Below, piece after piece: positions 1 through 7,501 of a stretch of DNA of 13,784 nucleotides. Source of the stretch: Planctomycetota bacterium (lineage in GTDB: Bacteria; Planctomycetota; Brocadiia; Brocadiales; Bathyanammoxibiaceae); the NCBI GenBank assembly GCA_030623665.1, contig JAUXLO010000014.1:1-13784 (forward strand), given 5' to 3'. The first letter of the stretch is position 1. The number at the start of each line of letters is the position of its first letter. The notes under the pieces are model-generated. The model was given only the letters and a program-made list of their open reading frames with translations. It was not told the origin of the DNA and did no database searches. A program made the translations under genes and the position numbers.

Positions 1-538
1 CCATCACCATCATACCCAGAGCGGCTATAAAGGTGGCCGTACCGAAGTCCGGTTCAAGTATCGTCAGACCTGTAAGCCCCGCTACGGCAACAAGCGGGAC
101 AAGGAAGCCCCTAACAAGTTCATGCATACGGTTATGATTCTTTGCGGCCCAACTGGCCAGAAACAATATCATGCCCAGCTTTGCAAACTCCGAGGGTTGA
201 AAACCTACCAGCGAGCCAAACCTTATCCACCTCCTGGCACCGCCGTGAACGACCCCTATATCCGGTATAAGAACCAGTATCAGGCCAATGACGGCCAGAC
301 CCAAAAGAATACAGGCTACGACCAGTGGCTCAAGCCTCCAGTAGCCCAACCACATAATACCAACCACAGCGCCTACACCGATGAGAAGAGCAACCATATG
401 TCTAATGAGCGCCTCGGCGCCGCTGCCTTTTATGCCGATGGAGGAGGCCCAATCGGAGCTGTAGACCATCAACAAACCTACCCCCAGTAGACAGGACACC
501 AGACATATTATCAGGCCAGATGGATCAGTTAATCTCAT
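1..538 (-). CDS. ftsW: FtsW, septal peptidoglycan glycosyltransferase (SEDS family), 3' end cut by window edge
   Basis: Reading the minus strand from an ATG at 538 gives 179 codons open to the window edge. The peptide has several hydrophobic segments (about residues 8-26, 46-64, 71-91, 144-160) and SEDS-family blocks: ARRWIRFG at 101-108, QPSEFAK at 114-120 and EPDFGTA at 162-168. SEDS proteins are multi-pass inner-membrane enzymes that polymerise lipid II together with a class B transpeptidase; FtsW works with FtsI at the septum. The family also includes RodA and SpoVE, and FtsW is preferred because the gene follows mraY in a dcw cluster. Twenty bases separate it from the mraY stop, and an AGGCGG stretch lies about 9 bases before the ATG. 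Roughly the N-terminal half is present. Confidence 0.93.
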   Translation of the reverse strand, partial: MRLTDPSGLIICLVSCLLGVGLLMVYSSDWASSIGIKGSGAEALIRHMVALLIGVGAVVGIMWLGYWRLEPLVVACILLGLAVIGLILVLIPDIGVVHGGARRWIRFGSLVGFQPSEFAKLGMILFLASWAAKNHNRMHELVRGFLVPLVAVAGLTGLTILEPDFGTATFIAALGMMVM

Positions 539-558
539 CGCCGTCTTTCCGCCTATCT

Positions 559-1650
559 TTAGATTCTAAAAACTAATAGACCCAACAGACTCATCACCGC
601 CGTCAATATCCAGAATCTCACCGTTATCTTGGTTTCGGGCCAGCCTATAAACTGGAAATGATGGTGAAGCGGCGCACACCGGAAGACTCTCCTTCCAGAG
701 ACCTTGAACACCACTACCTGTATAAACACGGACATGGCCTCAACCATGAACACTATGCCTATGAGAACCAGTAATATCTCCTGTTTTGTAAGGAGTGCCA
801 CCAGCGCCAATACACCACCGACACTGAGAGAACCGATATCCCCCATAAAGGTCTGGGCTGGAAAACCGTTGTACCAGAGAAATCCTAACCCAGAACCAGC
901 CAGCGCTGCGCAAAAGATGCTCAGTTCCTTGGTACCCGGAACATGCTGCACGCCAAAGAACCTGCTGGTCTCCCAATCGCCCACCACGTAGGCAACAACA
1001 CAGAAGACAAGGCTGGCCATAATGGCGCAACCAATAGCCAGACCGTCCAGCCCATCGGTTATGTTTACGGCATTAGACGTCCAGGCAATATAGAACATAG
1101 CCAGCACCACGTAGAACCAACCCAACTCCAGGGCGGTATCCTTTAGAATCGGCAACGTAATCCTAGTGCCAACGTCGAGGTCACTAAAATGTTGATAAAG
1201 AAATATACCCAATAACAAACCGATGACCAGTTGGAAGAAAAGTTTCGTCCGGTCGCTCAATCCCATCGAATGCTTGTTCGTGAGTTTTATATAGTCGTCT
1301 GCAAACCCTAATGCCCCAAGACCGAGGGCGGCAGAGAGCAGTGCAACGATTGAGGAATTCGTAAGGTCACACCAAATCCCGGTAGCGATAAACACAGACA
1401 GGAGTATTGTTATTCCACCCATGGTGGGTGTACCCTTTTTATCGGCATGAAGCCTCTTTATCGTCTCGGAGGGGGTCTTTGACACGTCCTCCGACACCTT
1501 ACATTCCCTCAGCTTTTCGATGAACTTTGTCCCCAGGAGGAGGCTGGCCACAAAGGCAGTAAGTGCCGCCAGGCTCGACCTGAGTATCACATCGTCTACC
1601 ACGCCAGACGTGCTTGGAGAAAGTAAGCCCATGTTCAAGTAATTGTACAT
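559..1650 (-). CDS. mraY: MraY, phospho-MurNAc-pentapeptide transferase
   Basis: This 363-residue multi-pass membrane protein, of normal family length, moves phospho-MurNAc-pentapeptide from UDP onto undecaprenyl phosphate to make lipid I at the inner face of the cytoplasmic membrane. Family marks are visible: KKGTPTMGG at 71-79, the Asp pair at 118-119, NITDGLDG at 196-203, FMGDIGSL with Asp271 at 268-275, and the HHH triad at 329-331. The N-terminus (LLSPSTSG, then a helix with LAALTAFVASLLLG) aligns with known MraY starts. The ATG at 1650 is two bases after the murF stop, so translation is probably coupled. It supplies the substrate chain for MurG and FtsW/FtsI. Confidence 0.97.
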   Translation of the reverse strand: MYNYLNMGLLSPSTSGVVDDVILRSSLAALTAFVASLLLGTKFIEKLRECKVSEDVSKTPSETIKRLHADKKGTPTMGGITILLSVFIATGIWCDLTNSSIVALLSAALGLGALGFADDYIKLTNKHSMGLSDRTKLFFQLVIGLLLGIFLYQHFSDLDVGTRITLPILKDTALELGWFYVVLAMFYIAWTSNAVNITDGLDGLAIGCAIMASLVFCVVAYVVGDWETSRFFGVQHVPGTKELSIFCAALAGSGLGFLWYNGFPAQTFMGDIGSLSVGGVLALVALLTKQEILLVLIGIVFMVEAMSVFIQVVVFKVSGRRVFRCAPLHHHFQFIGWPETKITVRFWILTAVMSLLGLLVFRI

Positions 1651-1652
1651 CC

Positions 1653-3044
1653 CTAAACAGTCGCCTTCTTTCTGAGGTTATTAACCAGCTTTTCGTACAG
1701 CTCTTCGAGCCTCATACACCTGGAGCCCTTAATGAGTATGGCGTCACCTTTCTTAAGCTTCGCAATTGCAAAGTCACAAAGCCCGTTGTCCTTATCAAAT
1801 ACCATCACCTTTTCCCCTGGCAGGCCTCCCCTCTTGGCTGCCCTTGCAACCGTGCCGGCATGTTCTCCCATCGCCAGAAGGAAGTTTACGTCTGATTGGG
1901 CGATCTTACGCCCTAACTCCCTGTGCAGCCTGGGTGACTCATCTCCCAATTCGGCCATACCACCACAGACAAAAAACCTCCTCCCTGGAACCTTTATATT
2001 GGAGTATGCCTCCAAGGCCATTTCCATGCTCAACGGGTTCGCATTATATGCATCCATTACTATGGTTACCCCTTTGACCTTGCGCCTCTCCATCCTCATT
2101 GGAGGAGGCTTGAACCTCTCGAGGCCACTGGCTAATTCAGAAAAGTTGAGTCCAAGCTCATAAGACACAATAAGCGCAGCCAGGGCGTTGTATGCGTTGT
2201 GTATCCCTAAAGAGGGGAGCTTAACCGTGTGCCTGTCATTTATACAAAAAGTCAACCCGCTGTTTGTCTCCTGAAGGTCGCGACCCCTCATACTGGCAGG
2301 CTCATGGATACCGAAGCTCACCTTCCGTCCTGGGAACCCCTTTGCAATCATCTTGCACCAAAAGTCATCTGAGTTAAATATGAGGGTACCGCCGGGCCTC
2401 AGGTTCTCAAGTAATTCCGCCTTTTCCTTGGCCACCCCCTCTATGCTGCCAAGACCCTCGAGATGCGCCTCTGATATGTTCGTTATTACCCCTATATCCG
2501 GCTGAGCTATCCAAGAAAGCCTTAGTATCTCACCAGGGAGACTGGTACCCATCTCAATAATGGCAAGGTCATGGTAAGGTTCCATCTGAAATATACTCAA
2601 CGGCACGCCTATGTGATTATTAAAATTCCCAGGGGTGCTTACCATACTGACTGTAGGGGATAAAAGATGGTGCAGCATATCCTTTGTGGTTGTCTTGCCG
2701 TTTGTGCCCGTTATAACAACAACCTTTGCCGGAAGTTTTTCTCTATAATACTTAGCTAACATGCCCAGGGCCTTTACCGTGTCTTTTACCTGTATAACCA
2801 GCACGTCGTCTGGCAGGCTGTCCCTATACTTCTTGGAAACGAGTATTCCTCTGGCCCCTCGCTCTAAGGCCTCAGGCACAAAATCATGCCCGTCAAAATT
2901 TTCCCCCTTAATGGCGACAAATAACCCTCCGGGTTCTATGCGGCGGCTATCTATCGAGAGACCTTCCAGGAGGGCGTCCTTCCCGCCTCCCAGGTGTTTT
3001 CCCTTAACCGCACCCAATATCTCGCAACCCCAAAGGGCTTCCAT
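1653..3044 (-). CDS. murF: MurF, UDP-MurNAc-tripeptide--D-Ala-D-Ala ligase
   Basis: The product is a 463-residue cytoplasmic Mur ligase that adds D-Ala-D-Ala to UDP-MurNAc-tripeptide using ATP. The N-terminal substrate domain has the IDSRRIEPGGLFVA block at 31-44. The central domain has the P-loop ITGTNGKTTTKD at 111-122 and NISEAHLEGLGS at 189-200. The C-terminal domain has DAYNANPLSM at 331-340, GGMAELGDES at 361-370 and LIKGSRCMRLEE at 437-448. KTTTK after the P-loop and KGSR-MRLE near the end separate MurF from MurC, MurD and MurE. A GAGGAG ribosome site about 9 bases before the ATG at 3044 supports this start. It follows a small zinc-ribbon gene by 31 bases rather than following murE directly, which is unusual. 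Confidence 0.97.
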   Translation of the reverse strand: MEALWGCEILGAVKGKHLGGGKDALLEGLSIDSRRIEPGGLFVAIKGENFDGHDFVPEALERGARGILVSKKYRDSLPDDVLVIQVKDTVKALGMLAKYYREKLPAKVVVITGTNGKTTTKDMLHHLLSPTVSMVSTPGNFNNHIGVPLSIFQMEPYHDLAIIEMGTSLPGEILRLSWIAQPDIGVITNISEAHLEGLGSIEGVAKEKAELLENLRPGGTLIFNSDDFWCKMIAKGFPGRKVSFGIHEPASMRGRDLQETNSGLTFCINDRHTVKLPSLGIHNAYNALAALIVSYELGLNFSELASGLERFKPPPMRMERRKVKGVTIVMDAYNANPLSMEMALEAYSNIKVPGRRFFVCGGMAELGDESPRLHRELGRKIAQSDVNFLLAMGEHAGTVARAAKRGGLPGEKVMVFDKDNGLCDFAIAKLKKGDAILIKGSRCMRLEELYEKLVNNLRKKATV

Positions 3045-3075
3045 AGGTCTGTCTCCTCTATATAAATGGACCTCA

Positions 3076-3288
3076 CTACCCGAGTGATACCGTATTCACC
3101 GCGTCCGTACCTACTCCCTTTAACACTGCCTTGTCCAACGACGGCATAAATAAAACGTTACCCTGACACTGAGGACAAAGCATCTTGATTACCTTAATGT
3201 CTTTTATTATCCCGATAAGCTCCTCCGGGACATCCACCCAATTCCCGAACTTCTTTACCTTACTGCACGCCTGACATTGTAGTATCAT
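3076..3288 (-). CDS. Small zinc-ribbon-like protein inserted between murE and murF
   Basis: A 70-residue protein starts from the ATG at 3288; a GTG at 3306 would give 76 residues. The ATG is preferred because GGAGG lies 11 bases before it, while the GTG has only a weak purine stretch upstream. There are two CxxC pairs, CQAC near residues 5-8 and CPQC near 38-41, about 30 residues apart, as in four-cysteine zinc ribbons. I see no signal peptide or membrane segment, so it is probably cytoplasmic. The C-terminal part (LFMPSLDKAVLKG) has no motif I recognise. Its start overlaps the stop of a possible 30-codon ORF in an ATGA arrangement. The function is unknown; a metal-binding adaptor role is only a guess. 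Confidence 0.75.
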   Translation of the reverse strand: MILQCQACSKVKKFGNWVDVPEELIGIIKDIKVIKMLCPQCQGNVLFMPSLDKAVLKGVGTDAVNTVSLG

Positions 3289-3377
3289 CTTAAGGTGTTC
3301 CTCCACCTCTCAAAAAGGCCGTTGATATCGCTAAAACACCCCCCTGGTATTCTTCCTCCAACCTGCTGGACGGTCAA
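3285..3377 (-). CDS. Possible 30-residue coupled ORF between murE and the zinc-ribbon gene
   Basis: The gap after murE contains an ORF from TTG (3375-3377) to TGA (3285-3287). An AGGAG sits 5 bases before the TTG and includes the murE stop codon. The TGA overlaps the ATG of the next gene as ATGA. The peptide would begin MTVQQVGGRIPGG and end RWRNTLR, with no domain I recognise. The geometry suggests a translational bridge between murE and the zinc-ribbon gene. The ORF is short, starts with TTG and may be chance; a TTGACC at its start could instead be part of an internal promoter. Confidence 0.25.
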   Translation of the reverse strand: MTVQQVGGRIPGGCFSDINGLFERWRNTLR

Positions 3378-3385
3378 TAAAACTC

Positions 3386-4903
3386 CTAGACCAAAGAGAC
3401 ACCTACCTCTTCCTTTCTGGATGCCACCTCTCCTATGGTGCAAACCCTATAGTTCTTTGCAAGAATCTCCCGCACCACCTCCCGGTCATCAAAGTGTATT
3501 ACCCTGTCGGAAAACACCTGCACCGCCTCATGGCCCTTACCCGCTATAAGGACGAGATCGCCATCCCCGGCCTCATCGATGGCATCTTCTATGGCACGCC
3601 TTCTATCAGGCTCAACCCTGTATGTCCCACCCGATATACCTTTCTCTATGTCCTTAATTATGTTCATGGGCCGTTCGGTACGGGGGTTATCACTCGTAAC
3701 CCACAAAAAATCTGAAAATCTTTCTCCGACATGCCCCATCAATGGCCTCTTGCCCCTGTCCCTATCCCCACCGCAACCAAACACCAGCAGGAGCCTGTTC
3801 TTTACTAAGGGCCTAAGTGCAGCCAGCACCGACTCAAGGGCATCGGGCGTATGGGCGTAGTCGACAAATACCGAATATCCATCCACAGTCGCTACCCTCT
3901 CAAGCCTGCCTGGCACGAGAGCTAATGACTCTATACCATCCTTCACGCTCTCAAGACTGACGCCCAAGGCTGCCGCCGCCGTAGAGGCCACAAGGATGTT
4001 GCATAGATTATGATCGCCTATCAGCCTTGTACTCACCGTCACTTCTTCATGCCCACGCGAAAGTTTTACGTCCATACCCCCCAGGTCGGCATCTATAAGC
4101 TTCGCCTTGATACCAGACCCGTTGCCCAGGCCATACCAAAACGTCCTGGCACGAGTCTGAAGGCTAAGGTACATGCTGGTGTAGTCGTCTCGGTTCAATA
4201 CGGCAAAGGCCTCCACCGGGAGGTTTCTGAAGAGCTCGGCCTTTGCCTCTCTATAGTTAGATATGTTCAGGTGATAGTCCAGGTGGTCCATTGTCAGATT
4301 AGTAAACACAGCCCCGCTGAATTCTATACCGTATGTCCTGCGCTGAGTAAGGGCATGAGACGATACCTCCATAACCACATGGGTTGTCCCCGAGTCAACC
4401 ATCTCGCGGAAGAGACGGTGGAGTTCGATTGCGTCCGGCGTAGTGTGAGTGGAGCTAATCAGCTTGTCCCCCACCTGATAATGTATAGTCCCAAGCAGGC
4501 CCACCTTCTTTGCCGAGGCCTTGAGTATGGAACGGAGCAGATAAGCAGTAGTAGTTTTCCCATTTGTGCCGGTTATGCCTATAATGGTGAGGCCCTTTGA
4601 CGGCTCCCCATAAAAGCCCGAAGCGAGCCTGGCCAGGGCAACCGCTGATGACGGAACAAGTATGTGCAGGACGCTTTCCGGATGGCGCACCTCTTTCTCG
4701 GTTACTACGGCTACTGCACCTCGGGCCAGCGCCTCGTGTATGAAGTCATGGCCATCGGCACGGGTGCCGGGAACGGCAACAAATATATTCCCATGCGCCA
4801 CCTTTCTTGAGTCGCAGGCAATCCCGGTAATCTCCCGTCCAAAGTTACGGGGGCCCTGGTACTGCGCTCCCTCGAGGTAGTTACAAAACTCAGCCAGCTT
4901 CAT
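3386..4903 (-). CDS. murE: MurE, UDP-MurNAc-L-Ala-D-Glu--meso-diaminopimelate ligase
   Basis: This 505-residue cytoplasmic Mur ligase adds the third stem-peptide residue. Visible marks in order are CDSRKVAHGNIFVA at 30-43, the P-loop GITGTNGKTTTAYL at 109-122, HTTPDA at 153-158, TMDHLDYH at 204-211, YREAKAELF at 217-225 (K221 corresponds to the carbamylated lysine of the family), DYAHTPDALE at 348-357, GGDRDRGKRP at 378-387, and DNPRTE at 405-410. DNPR is the signature of enzymes that take meso-diaminopimelate rather than lysine, so the wall is inferred to be mDAP-type. GKGHE at 455-459 is also typical. The start lies 25 bases after ftsI, with a GGTGGG stretch upstream. Confidence 0.97.
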   Translation of the reverse strand: MKLAEFCNYLEGAQYQGPRNFGREITGIACDSRKVAHGNIFVAVPGTRADGHDFIHEALARGAVAVVTEKEVRHPESVLHILVPSSAVALARLASGFYGEPSKGLTIIGITGTNGKTTTAYLLRSILKASAKKVGLLGTIHYQVGDKLISSTHTTPDAIELHRLFREMVDSGTTHVVMEVSSHALTQRRTYGIEFSGAVFTNLTMDHLDYHLNISNYREAKAELFRNLPVEAFAVLNRDDYTSMYLSLQTRARTFWYGLGNGSGIKAKLIDADLGGMDVKLSRGHEEVTVSTRLIGDHNLCNILVASTAAAALGVSLESVKDGIESLALVPGRLERVATVDGYSVFVDYAHTPDALESVLAALRPLVKNRLLLVFGCGGDRDRGKRPLMGHVGERFSDFLWVTSDNPRTERPMNIIKDIEKGISGGTYRVEPDRRRAIEDAIDEAGDGDLVLIAGKGHEAVQVFSDRVIHFDDREVVREILAKNYRVCTIGEVASRKEEVGVSLV

Positions 4904-4928
4904 AAGTGTTGGTCATCCCACCAAGTTG

Positions 4929-6635
4929 TTAAACAAGTTTCCCGGCCGCCTCACAACTTTTAGCCCGAAAGGCAATGCTCTTCATATAGTTCAGCGACCT
5001 TCTAAGTATCTCCCTTACTACCGGGGCCGCCACCGTGCCACCATAATACGCACCCCCGTTGGGTTCATTTACCATTACCAGAACACATATCTTAGGCTCG
5101 TCAGCAGGTGCATAGCCTATAAAGGAGCTTATATAGCCCGCGTCACTGTAACCCTTACCATCCGGATCGACCTTCTTAGAGGTACCGGTCTTTCCTGCCA
5201 CCTTATAGCCTTCAACCGCAGCCCGCCTACCGGTGCCCTCGCTAACTACCCTTGTAAGGACTGGTGTTATTACGCCAGCGGCCAACTTACTGCCGAGTAC
5301 CCGGCGACGAGGCTCCCGCCCAAAGCGCTTTTTTATTGTCTTGCCCTCACTATCGGCTATAGCCATTACTATCCTGGGCCTCAATAACATCCCATCGTTG
5401 GCAATAGCGCAATAGGCGGTAATTATCTGTAAAGGAGTCACGGCAACCTCATAACCCATGGCAATCGAGGCTACAGAGTAGCTGGTCCACTTCTTATAAT
5501 GTCTCAACGTACCGCCAACCTCTCCAGGTAGCCCTATGCCGGTTGGCTTGCCAAAGCCAAAGAGCCTGAAGTTCTCATACAGCCCCTTCATATCATCTAG
5601 TGCAGCCAGTTTTGACATGCCGATATTGCTTGAACGGACAACAATCTCCTCCACGGTCAAGTCACCGTAGGGATGGACGTCGCGCAGTGTCCTCCTCCCA
5701 ATCTTATAAACACCGTTGCTGCAGAAGATTACATCCTTTGGGCCGATCAACCCTCGTCGCAATACCCCGCTGACCACGATGGGTTTAATTATGGAGCCAG
5801 GCTCATAGCTGTCGGTAACTGCCCTGTTGCGTCTCTGCTCTGCAGTCGAAAGGGTAAAGAAATTAGGGTCAAAGGTCGGGCGGTTGGATAAGGCAAGGAC
5901 CTCACCTGTTGTGGGGTCCATAGCTATGATAGTAACGGAACGTGGCTTCCACTTCTCAAAGGCCTTGTCCAATTCCTCCTCCAGGATATGCTGCAAGGCG
6001 AGATCAATGGTCAGAATAATGTTGTCCCCGTTGAGGGGCGAGGTATAAGGGTTTTCTGCGCTAAAGATGGCGCGCTGCAGTCCGTCCCTGGTTACTACCT
6101 TGTAACCGGGTCTACCTGAGAGTTCGCGGTCTAAAACAAACTCGACGCCTTCGAGTCCCCTCTCGTCAATGTCCACAAAACCCAATACATGACTCAGCAG
6201 CTTACCAGAAGGATACGAGCGCCTGCGCTCCTGCTGTATGCCTACGCCTGCCAGGCCCAGTTCTTCGACCGCCTGTACTTCCTTTTTACTGACTTGCCTC
6301 TTTATCCATACAAACTTTTTGTCCCTATCCAACGCCTTTTGTACTCGAGACACCTCAACGTCCAATGCGCCTGCAAGTTCCTTCGTTGCATGGACCTTAT
6401 CTTCTATCTCCTTCGGATTGGCATATACTGAATTAGTCTCCAGGGAGTGCGCAAGTATCTTACCGTTGCGGTCTAAAATGGAACCACGGTGTGCAGGTGT
6501 CTCAACCCTTTTATAGTGCTGCCTGTCAGCCAGCTTCTGGTACTTATCGTGCTCAAGAATCTGAATACGACCGAGCTGGAAGGTCAAGACAAGATATATG
6601 ACAAACAAGACAACGGCAAAGATGTAGGGCCTCAC
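4929..6635 (-). CDS. ftsI: FtsI/PBP3-type class B penicillin-binding protein
   Basis: The product is a 568-residue transpeptidase that cross-links septal peptidoglycan on the outer side of the inner membrane. A short cytoplasmic start is followed by one membrane anchor (about residues 5-22). The PBP dimerisation domain covers about 45-200, with HRGSILDRNGKILA at 49-62. The transpeptidase domain has SIIK at 281-284 (catalytic Ser281), SSN at 335-337 and KTG at 482-484. There is no PASTA domain. The start is GTG at 6635, with AAGGAG 7 bases before it and no other start codon in frame upstream of that site. Its place between ftsL and murE and its length fit division-specific FtsI better than elongation PBP2 or a sporulation protein. 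Confidence 0.95.
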   Translation of the reverse strand: MRPYIFAVVLFVIYLVLTFQLGRIQILEHDKYQKLADRQHYKRVETPAHRGSILDRNGKILAHSLETNSVYANPKEIEDKVHATKELAGALDVEVSRVQKALDRDKKFVWIKRQVSKKEVQAVEELGLAGVGIQQERRRSYPSGKLLSHVLGFVDIDERGLEGVEFVLDRELSGRPGYKVVTRDGLQRAIFSAENPYTSPLNGDNIILTIDLALQHILEEELDKAFEKWKPRSVTIIAMDPTTGEVLALSNRPTFDPNFFTLSTAEQRRNRAVTDSYEPGSIIKPIVVSGVLRRGLIGPKDVIFCSNGVYKIGRRTLRDVHPYGDLTVEEIVVRSSNIGMSKLAALDDMKGLYENFRLFGFGKPTGIGLPGEVGGTLRHYKKWTSYSVASIAMGYEVAVTPLQIITAYCAIANDGMLLRPRIVMAIADSEGKTIKKRFGREPRRRVLGSKLAAGVITPVLTRVVSEGTGRRAAVEGYKVAGKTGTSKKVDPDGKGYSDAGYISSFIGYAPADEPKICVLVMVNEPNGGAYYGGTVAAPVVREILRRSLNYMKSIAFRAKSCEAAGKLV

Positions 6636-6727
6636 TTCGCTCTCCTTTATTATTAGCGAAACACCCGTGCTTATGCACCACGCCGCAAATTCAATTACGC
6701 TACTACATACACTGCCATCTACGTCCT

Positions 6728-7069
6728 CTAAACGTCCCCGTTCTCCATAAGCTGTTTAATCTTATATTCCTCAATCTCCTTAAAACTGCCACTACCCGCA
6801 AGAAACCCGGACATAAACGCATATACCAATATGCCGTCAAGGTAATTCACACTATCACATCGGCTTTCTTGTATCTTTAAGACTGCCTCTGCCAAAAGGG
6901 CGGGGCTGCACTTAGCCAATGTACTATCCATATACGCCTTTGCCGCCTCATTGAGCTCGACACCGAACTTCTCAACAAATTCTTCAGCATCCTCATAGTG
7001 CTTCTCCGTGGCAGGCACACCAAACAATTTTGCACTCTCAGAAAACTTCTTGTAGCTCATTTGCGGCAT
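6728..7069 (-). CDS. Conserved-position protein of unknown function (113 aa) between ftsL and ftsI
   Basis: I do not recognise this protein. It is 113 residues, mostly charged and probably helical (KKFSESAKLFG, EDAEEFVEKFGVELNEAAKAY), with one more hydrophobic stretch near residues 76-94 (NYLDGILVYAFMSGFLAGSG) that could be a buried helix or a weak membrane segment. Two cysteines (C54 and C70) are far apart. GGAGAGG lies 8 bases before the ATG at 7069, and the preceding small ORF stops with TAA immediately before that ATG, so translation is probably coupled. Being inside the operon between ftsL and ftsI suggests a role in division or wall synthesis, but nothing in the sequence names that role. 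Confidence 0.8.
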   Translation of the reverse strand: MPQMSYKKFSESAKLFGVPATEKHYEDAEEFVEKFGVELNEAAKAYMDSTLAKCSPALLAEAVLKIQESRCDSVNYLDGILVYAFMSGFLAGSGSFKEIEEYKIKQLMENGDV

Positions 7070-7204
7070 TTAGACAGCCTCTCCGTTACAGTATCCGACA
7101 CAAGACCGTAGCCACACTGTACTCCGGCAAGGAAGAGTACCCTGACCCCGGCAGTCTGGGCACTGAACATCTCGTGTAGCCATTGACTCAGCGGGCGTTC
7201 TCAT
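7070..7204 (-). CDS. Tiny DnaJ-type zinc-knuckle ORF overlapping the end of ftsL, possibly frameshifted
   Basis: A 44-codon ORF runs from ATG 7204, which overlaps the ftsL end by 17 bases and has GGGTGG just upstream, to a TAA directly before the next gene. A second ATG at 7183, five bases after the ftsL stop, would give 37 residues. The peptide has CPDCRGQGTLPC at residues 15-26, a CxxCxGxG knuckle like those of DnaJ-type zinc domains. After C26 the frame loses this character (RSTVWLRSC), while the +1 frame carries QCGYGLV and continues to a TGA at 7057. A frameshift between about 7117 and 7129 is therefore possible, either a sequence error or a real decayed gene. Function unknown. Confidence 0.45.
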   Translation of the reverse strand: MRTPAESMATRDVQCPDCRGQGTLPCRSTVWLRSCVGYCNGEAV

Positions 7205-7499
7205 TTCCACCCTTTCTGCCCCGCTGTCCAACAATAATACTTGCCGCATCACCCCTGGCTTCACCAGGGGGCTGGAGTTCAAGGTCCATTTCCTCCAGGC
7301 TCTTCAATATATTCCCGGGAGATCTTAGTGAGCTTATCTGACCCTCCAGCATACGGTTCCTTTCCTCCAGGATGGCACTTTTCCTCTCTAACGCCGTTAT
7401 CTCATACCCAACGCTTACGGTCTGCCTGGCATGCCACAACACCGCCATCGCCATCCCCGTAGTAATAGATAAAAAGATTACAATACGAATCACTGCCAT
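7188..7499 (-). CDS. ftsL: FtsL, divisome membrane protein
   Basis: This 103-residue bitopic protein has a hydrophobic segment at about residues 3-22, then a predicted coiled coil (about 32-60: YEITALERKSAILEERNRML) and the FtsL-like tail SLRSPGNILKSLEEMDLELQPP at about 57-78. FtsL pairs with FtsB and FtsQ and recruits and activates FtsW/FtsI; it acts in the periplasm while anchored in the inner membrane. Sequence identity in the family is low, so topology, the RSP box, the LQPP end and the position after rsmH carry the assignment. The ATG at 7499 is two bases after the rsmH stop, with GAGAGG inside the rsmH end as ribosome site. Confidence 0.88.
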   Translation of the reverse strand: MAVIRIVIFLSITTGMAMAVLWHARQTVSVGYEITALERKSAILEERNRMLEGQISSLRSPGNILKSLEEMDLELQPPGEARGDAASIIVGQRGRKGGNENAR

Positions 7500-7501
7500 A
7501 C

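Noticed and set aside
122..490. Plus-strand ORF of 122 codons at the left edge
   Set aside because: It is antisense to the clear FtsW reading frame (ARRWIRFG, QPSEFAK and EPDFGTA on the minus strand) and its product is low-complexity and resembles nothing.
4010..4600. Plus-strand ORF of 196 codons inside murE
   Set aside because: It lies fully antisense to conserved murE coding sequence, with no ribosome site or domain.
7070..7282. 70-codon version of the zinc-knuckle ORF starting inside ftsL
   Set aside because: The extra N-terminus overlaps ftsL by 95 bases and has no motif. The ATG at 7204, with GGGTGG upstream, or the one at 7183 is a more likely start.
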